A stretch of DNA of 64,000 nt, from positions 186,001 to 250,000 of the forward strand of contig NZ_BJZQ01000001.1 in NCBI RefSeq assembly GCF_007992115.1, in the 5' to 3' direction. Under the pieces are notes generated by a model that had not been told where the DNA came from, searched no databases, and saw nothing but the letters and a program-made list of their open reading frames with translations. How positions within the stretch are numbered: position 1 is the stretch's first letter; each line of letters opens with the position of its first letter. Both the position numbers and the translations under genes were made by a program. Shown here in pieces: positions 60,977-64,000 of the stretch. This DNA is from Aeromicrobium flavum (lineage in GTDB: Bacteria > Actinomycetota > Actinomycetes > Propionibacteriales > Nocardioidaceae).

Positions 60977-60998
60977 ACTTGACGCAAATGCGTTAAGT
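60977..60998. promoter_or_regulatory. Palindromic operator copy 2 (kinase gene)
   Basis: ACTTGACGCA and TGCGTTAAGT pair with one mismatch around AA, sharing the 13-base core TTGACGCAAATGC with copy 1 at 58261-58282. It lies 40 bases before the kinase ATG. Confidence 0.75.
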
Positions 60999-61103
60999 AA
61001 AGCTGGATCACTTAGCTTGGAAGACCTCAGCTCCATCTGCTTCGGGTGCGCGACCTACTGAACTTGAGAGCCTCTCCATGTCAGGTGTTCACCGCTCGTC
61101 GGT

Positions 61104-61712
61104 TCATTTCAGCTGTTGGTTGAAAGCATCAGCTAGTTGCTCCTCGACCTGGACGAAGTGGCTGCCGTAGGTGGAGCCGATCTGACCGTCAGGAGTGAAC
61201 CTCAAGTACCAATGGCTCGGGTCATAGGTGACGCCCAACTCGGGAAGGCCCAAGGTTGTTGTCAGTTCGCCTCGGCCATTCAATCTGAATTCAGCGGAAA
61301 CTGGGCCGGAATCAATCAGAAAGTTCACGCGAGGTGCTGCGCCAATGCCCAGCGTTTCCGCCGGAGCTAGGTCGGTCACCTGGCGGACCTCCCTCCACTC
61401 GCCCTGGTCAGTCAACATGACGGGCCAAGGCGGAAGCAACGCGTACATCTGATGTGAACTCCCTGTCAGACTTGCTGCCCATTCACCTCGCTTGGAGAAC
61501 AGGGCAGTTTTAGTGAATGTCCATTTCACACGTGGCGGGGGCCGCCACACGGTGGTCGGCTTCCGGAGGTCGTGCTCAGACATGAACTCCAATGCCTCGC
61601 GCCCGATCACGAGAAGTCGTGCTTCCAACTGGGAGCGGAGTCCTGCTTCGATTGTCTCTGTTCGCTTCTTCTCTTCACGATTTCGCGAGATTCGGGCTTC
61701 GAATTCGTTCAT
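61104..61712 (-). CDS. Hypothetical protein, unknown
   Basis: A 202-residue soluble protein. A charged helical N-terminus (FEARISRNREEKKRTETIEAG) precedes a beta-rich part with TTVWRPPPRVKWTFTKTALF, RVNFLIDSGPVSAEFRLNG and WYLRFTPDGQIGS. No family is recognised. Start ATG 61712, weak ribosome-binding site. It lies upstream of the kinase gene on the same strand with a 166-base gap holding the kinase operator. Confidence 0.62.
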   Translation of the reverse strand: MNEFEARISRNREEKKRTETIEAGLRSQLEARLLVIGREALEFMSEHDLRKPTTVWRPPPRVKWTFTKTALFSKRGEWAASLTGSSHQMYALLPPWPVMLTDQGEWREVRQVTDLAPAETLGIGAAPRVNFLIDSGPVSAEFRLNGRGELTTTLGLPELGVTYDPSHWYLRFTPDGQIGSTYGSHFVQVEEQLADAFNQQLK

Positions 61713-62083
61713 CGTCGGAGTCTAAAGCTCCATGAAGGCCAAGATCGCGCAGCGCTGCATAGGCTCCTTGGTTGTGCTCGACGAAGAGGCGTTCGTTCTC
61801 CGCATCCGTCCCGGGATCGGCGTCGACTTGGGCGGACCGACGCGGGTACGTTCAGGCGCTCGATGGTTGCGTTCTCGTGGTAGCGGTTGGCTCTGATGCC
61901 TGCCATGCGGAGGTCGAGGTACCTGTCAGCGCGATCGCGTCCCCATGTCCATCGGACATGCATGCCCTTGCGGTAGGAATGCGCGATGTCCACGGCAGTC
62001 ATGACTTGGGCAGTGACCGTCAAATATTCACGTGGCTCGGTGCGCAAGGCCGCCTCCGCGCACCTCAGCTTCTGCTTGTCCAC
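61675..62083 (-). pseudogene. Candidate frameshifted gene, unknown
   Basis: From GTG 62083 (with AAGGTGA ahead) the frame reads VDKQKLRCAEAALRTEPREY, then MHVRWTWGRDRADRYLDLRM and RYHENATIERLN. Near base 61848 it turns into Arg/Ser-rich residues, while the adjacent frame continues in protein-like sequence (VDADPGTDAENERLFVEHNQ then GAYAALRDLGLHGALD) to a stop at 61675-61677. A one-base shift joins the two. It overlaps the next gene by 38 bases, so it may be decayed or a sequence error. Confidence 0.35.
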
Positions 62084-62130
62084 CGGATCACCTTGGGAGC
62101 GATGGCGACAGCAATTCCTCGCCGCCGTGA

Positions 62131-62445
62131 TCACGCACTCGCCTTCGCGCGGAGTGACGCCCACGCCTGCATGCCGGTGCCGGTCGTGCCGCTAATGCCG
62201 AGTTTGATGGCGTTCCAGCCGAAGAGGAGAACGAGGAGATTCATCCAGCCCGGTCCACCCGACTCGACGATGGCGACGCAGGTTCTCGTCGCGCAGAAGT
62301 ATCCGACTCCAACGAGCAAGGTTGCGACGGGCAGCCACGGTGATCCCGTTCGTGCTCGGACTGCGCGCAGGAGTGTGTTTGTCGGCGCATGGCGCTGGAG
62401 CAGACCGTGGAGGCCGAAGGCAACTTGGAAGTAGAGACCGATCAT
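62131..62445 (-). CDS. Small membrane protein, unknown
   Basis: A 104-residue protein starting at ATG 62445 with AGAGGAGC ahead; the longer frame from 62502 lacks one. Hydrophobic segments are MIGLYFQVAFGLHGLL, WLPVATLLVGVGYFCA and WMNLLVLLFGWNAIKLGI. Located between the relaxase end and the candidate pseudogene, it may be a transfer-region accessory protein; nothing in sequence proves this. Confidence 0.6.
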   Translation of the reverse strand: MIGLYFQVAFGLHGLLQRHAPTNTLLRAVRARTGSPWLPVATLLVGVGYFCATRTCVAIVESGGPGWMNLLVLLFGWNAIKLGISGTTGTGMQAWASLRAKASA

Positions 62446-62523
62446 GACGGCTCCTCTCATTGGTCCACACGTAGCGTCCGGTGCCCACAAGGCGACAGGC
62501 ATGCCAGAAGATCTGTGGACAAC

Positions 62524-64000
62524 TCAGGGCGAGGCGCTATTGATCGGCGCGGTGCCGACGCTTGTTACCGGTCCGGAAGCACGCGCGGGTGACGACCGCG
62601 CGTATTCGGCGATGGCTCGTGCGTGCCGGATTGCCGAACTGGCGTGGATGGCTTCGAGTCGCTGGAGGTCGCTTCGGGCGTGACCGAGGATGCTGAGTCC
62701 TTCGATGCTCCAGCGCTCTCGGTAGGCGGCGACCGTGCTGGCGGCCTTGAGCCATTGCGCGCCCTGGGTGGGGTCGTTCGGTCTGTCGCCGAGTTTCGCC
62801 AGCCACGGTTCATTGCGGCCGACTGCTGTTTCGGCCAGCGATCGAGAGCGGGATTCGATGAGACGCTCACGTTCCGTTAGGGCGGTGTTCATATCCTCGT
62901 CCATCGGTCCGCGTGCGGCAGGCAGGAGGCCGGCGATCAGGTCGGGCGCAGAACCGCGACGGGGACGTTGTGCAGTGGCGTGGCGGGAACGGCTGACCAG
63001 GACGGCGCCGACATCCTCGGCATCATCGAGTGAACGGCGGCGGACGAGGCGGGGGAGCAGGACGTCGACGTCGAATCGATCGGCTTCGGCCCGTCGGAGT
63101 TCGGCGATCAGGGGGCCGAAGGAGTCGGATTCGATCACTTTGACGACCTGTTCGTAGGAGAGCCCGCTCCTGCGGATGAGGTCGACCCACCGGTCATGCT
63201 GGGCGACGGCGGCGATGGTCTCGTATTCGGCAGCGAGTTGGGCGATCGAGGTCCACCGATCCTGTTCGGCCTCGACCATCTGGTGCGCCGACAGTTCGGC
63301 GCCGGAGTGCTGGAGCACGCCGAACAGCACGGTTCGCGCCGACACGTCGTCGGGGTCTGGCGGGATGTGGGTGTCGTCGGGCTGGTCGAGGGCTACGTAA
63401 GCGGTGTTCGTGTGCCGGCCCCGGGTCATCGAGACGTAGAGATTTTCGCGGGTGGTCGATGAGCCGACCACCACATGCGCGGAATCGACGGTGAGCCCTT
63501 GGGCGCGATGGGCTGTGACGGCGTACCCGAGGTTGACGTGCTCGGACACGTAGGCAGCCGGCAAGGTGACTCGACTGCGTCGCGGCTGGTCGATTCGCTC
63601 GACCCTGAGCGAGCCGTCATGGCCGACGGCAAGGACCCGCCATCGATCGCCGTTACGGACCCAACCGCCGTCCGCGGCCAGGCGTCGGTCATTGGCGCGT
63701 GTGATGACCAGGTCTCCTGCCGACGCATCGGTGCCATCCGAAAGCCGAACCTCCGCTCCCGCCTCCGTGTCCCCGTCAAGGATGCGCTCAACCCGAGCAC
63801 GGGTGTTGAGTTCGACGACGGCCTGGTTCGCGTCCGTGACCAACACGCTCGAGCGGCCGGCGGCGATGTCGCGTCGCCATGCCGCGTACGCGGCTTCGAG
63901 CATTCCCGCAGTCGACCCTTCATGGACGCGTCCGTGGCGGATGTAGGTGGCGATCGCGGGCGCGTGTCCACGCCGGAGCTCGAGGCTCGCGATCTTTTCC
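62524..64000 (-). CDS. MobF-type relaxase/helicase (TraA/TrwC-like), C-terminal part
   Basis: The frame is open to the window edge, so the N-terminal relaxase domain is outside. The visible 491 residues start inside an SF1B helicase: RHGRVHEGSTAGMLEAAYAAW, SSVLVTDANQAVVELN, LVITRANDRRL, the conserved NLGYAVTAHRAQGLTVDSAHVVV and YVSMTRGRHTNTAYVA. A helical C-terminal region of about 290 residues follows, as in actinobacterial TraA proteins. These nick DNA at oriT and unwind the transferred strand during conjugation. It marks the island as mobilisable or conjugative. Confidence 0.88.
   Translation of the reverse strand, partial: EKIASLELRRGHAPAIATYIRHGRVHEGSTAGMLEAAYAAWRRDIAAGRSSVLVTDANQAVVELNTRARVERILDGDTEAGAEVRLSDGTDASAGDLVITRANDRRLAADGGWVRNGDRWRVLAVGHDGSLRVERIDQPRRSRVTLPAAYVSEHVNLGYAVTAHRAQGLTVDSAHVVVGSSTTRENLYVSMTRGRHTNTAYVALDQPDDTHIPPDPDDVSARTVLFGVLQHSGAELSAHQMVEAEQDRWTSIAQLAAEYETIAAVAQHDRWVDLIRRSGLSYEQVVKVIESDSFGPLIAELRRAEADRFDVDVLLPRLVRRRSLDDAEDVGAVLVSRSRHATAQRPRRGSAPDLIAGLLPAARGPMDEDMNTALTERERLIESRSRSLAETAVGRNEPWLAKLGDRPNDPTQGAQWLKAASTVAAYRERWSIEGLSILGHARSDLQRLEAIHASSAIRHARAIAEYARSSPARASGPVTSVGTAPINSASP

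Overview
The window reads as chromosomal DNA of a very GC-rich Actinomycetota. The coproporphyrin-type haem genes with HemQ, a DUF3000 protein, a single-gene SecDF, an RHVDL-type leader peptide before a SirA-like sulfite reductase, and many GTG/TTG starts with ATGA or GTGA overlaps all point that way. Nocardioidaceae, for example Aeromicrobium, is my guess only. Genes were chosen by protein-family resemblance; nearly every long plus-strand frame over the minus-strand genes is a GC-driven shadow.

Bases 1-32.8 kb are ordinary core genome. In order they hold: a CoA-transferase fragment, thioredoxin, a PQQ-type sugar dehydrogenase lipoprotein, a cold-shock protein, exonuclease III, a geranylgeranyl reductase-like flavoprotein, queuosine salvage (a YhhQ-type transporter tail-to-tail with tgt), transsulfuration (cbs-metB), SecDF, an aldo/keto reductase, RNase D with DUF3000, hemE-hemY-hemQ, msrB, a RibD-like reductase, PPK2, a sulfite reductase/Cys4 protein/chelatase operon behind a leader peptide, an AidB-like flavoprotein, a small HTH regulator with its operator, a broken YbaK deacylase and an SGNH hydrolase. 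Four long intergenic palindromes are scattered through this part.

Bases 32.7-44.5 kb form one catabolic locus. A minus-strand run encodes P450, [3Fe-4S] ferredoxin, ferredoxin reductase, a glutamine-synthetase-like ligase, a solute-binding-like protein without signal peptide, two gamma-glutamyl hydrolases, an aldehyde dehydrogenase and a third hydrolase. A GntR regulator with a soluble Cache-domain protein lies upstream, and an APC permease is divergent. The order P450-ferredoxin-reductase-GS matches the mycobacterial morpholine/piperidine (mor/pip) clusters, so I infer catabolism of a secondary amine or related amine through gamma-glutamyl intermediates.

At about 44.57 kb the chromosome stops at the 3' end of a tRNA-Val gene and a mobile element begins. 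It has visibly lower GC, a tyrosine integrase at its edge, and at the right window edge a MobF-type relaxase/helicase, so it is probably an integrative conjugative or mobilisable element larger than 19 kb. Its cargo is: a Mokosh-type anti-phage locus (kinase-SF1 helicase plus PLD-S1 protein) with two extra upstream genes; several small unknown proteins; a queC-queD pair; an IS3 remnant; and a two-component system with a secreted CHAP-domain protein, where the kinase gene and the CHAP gene share the same palindromic operator.
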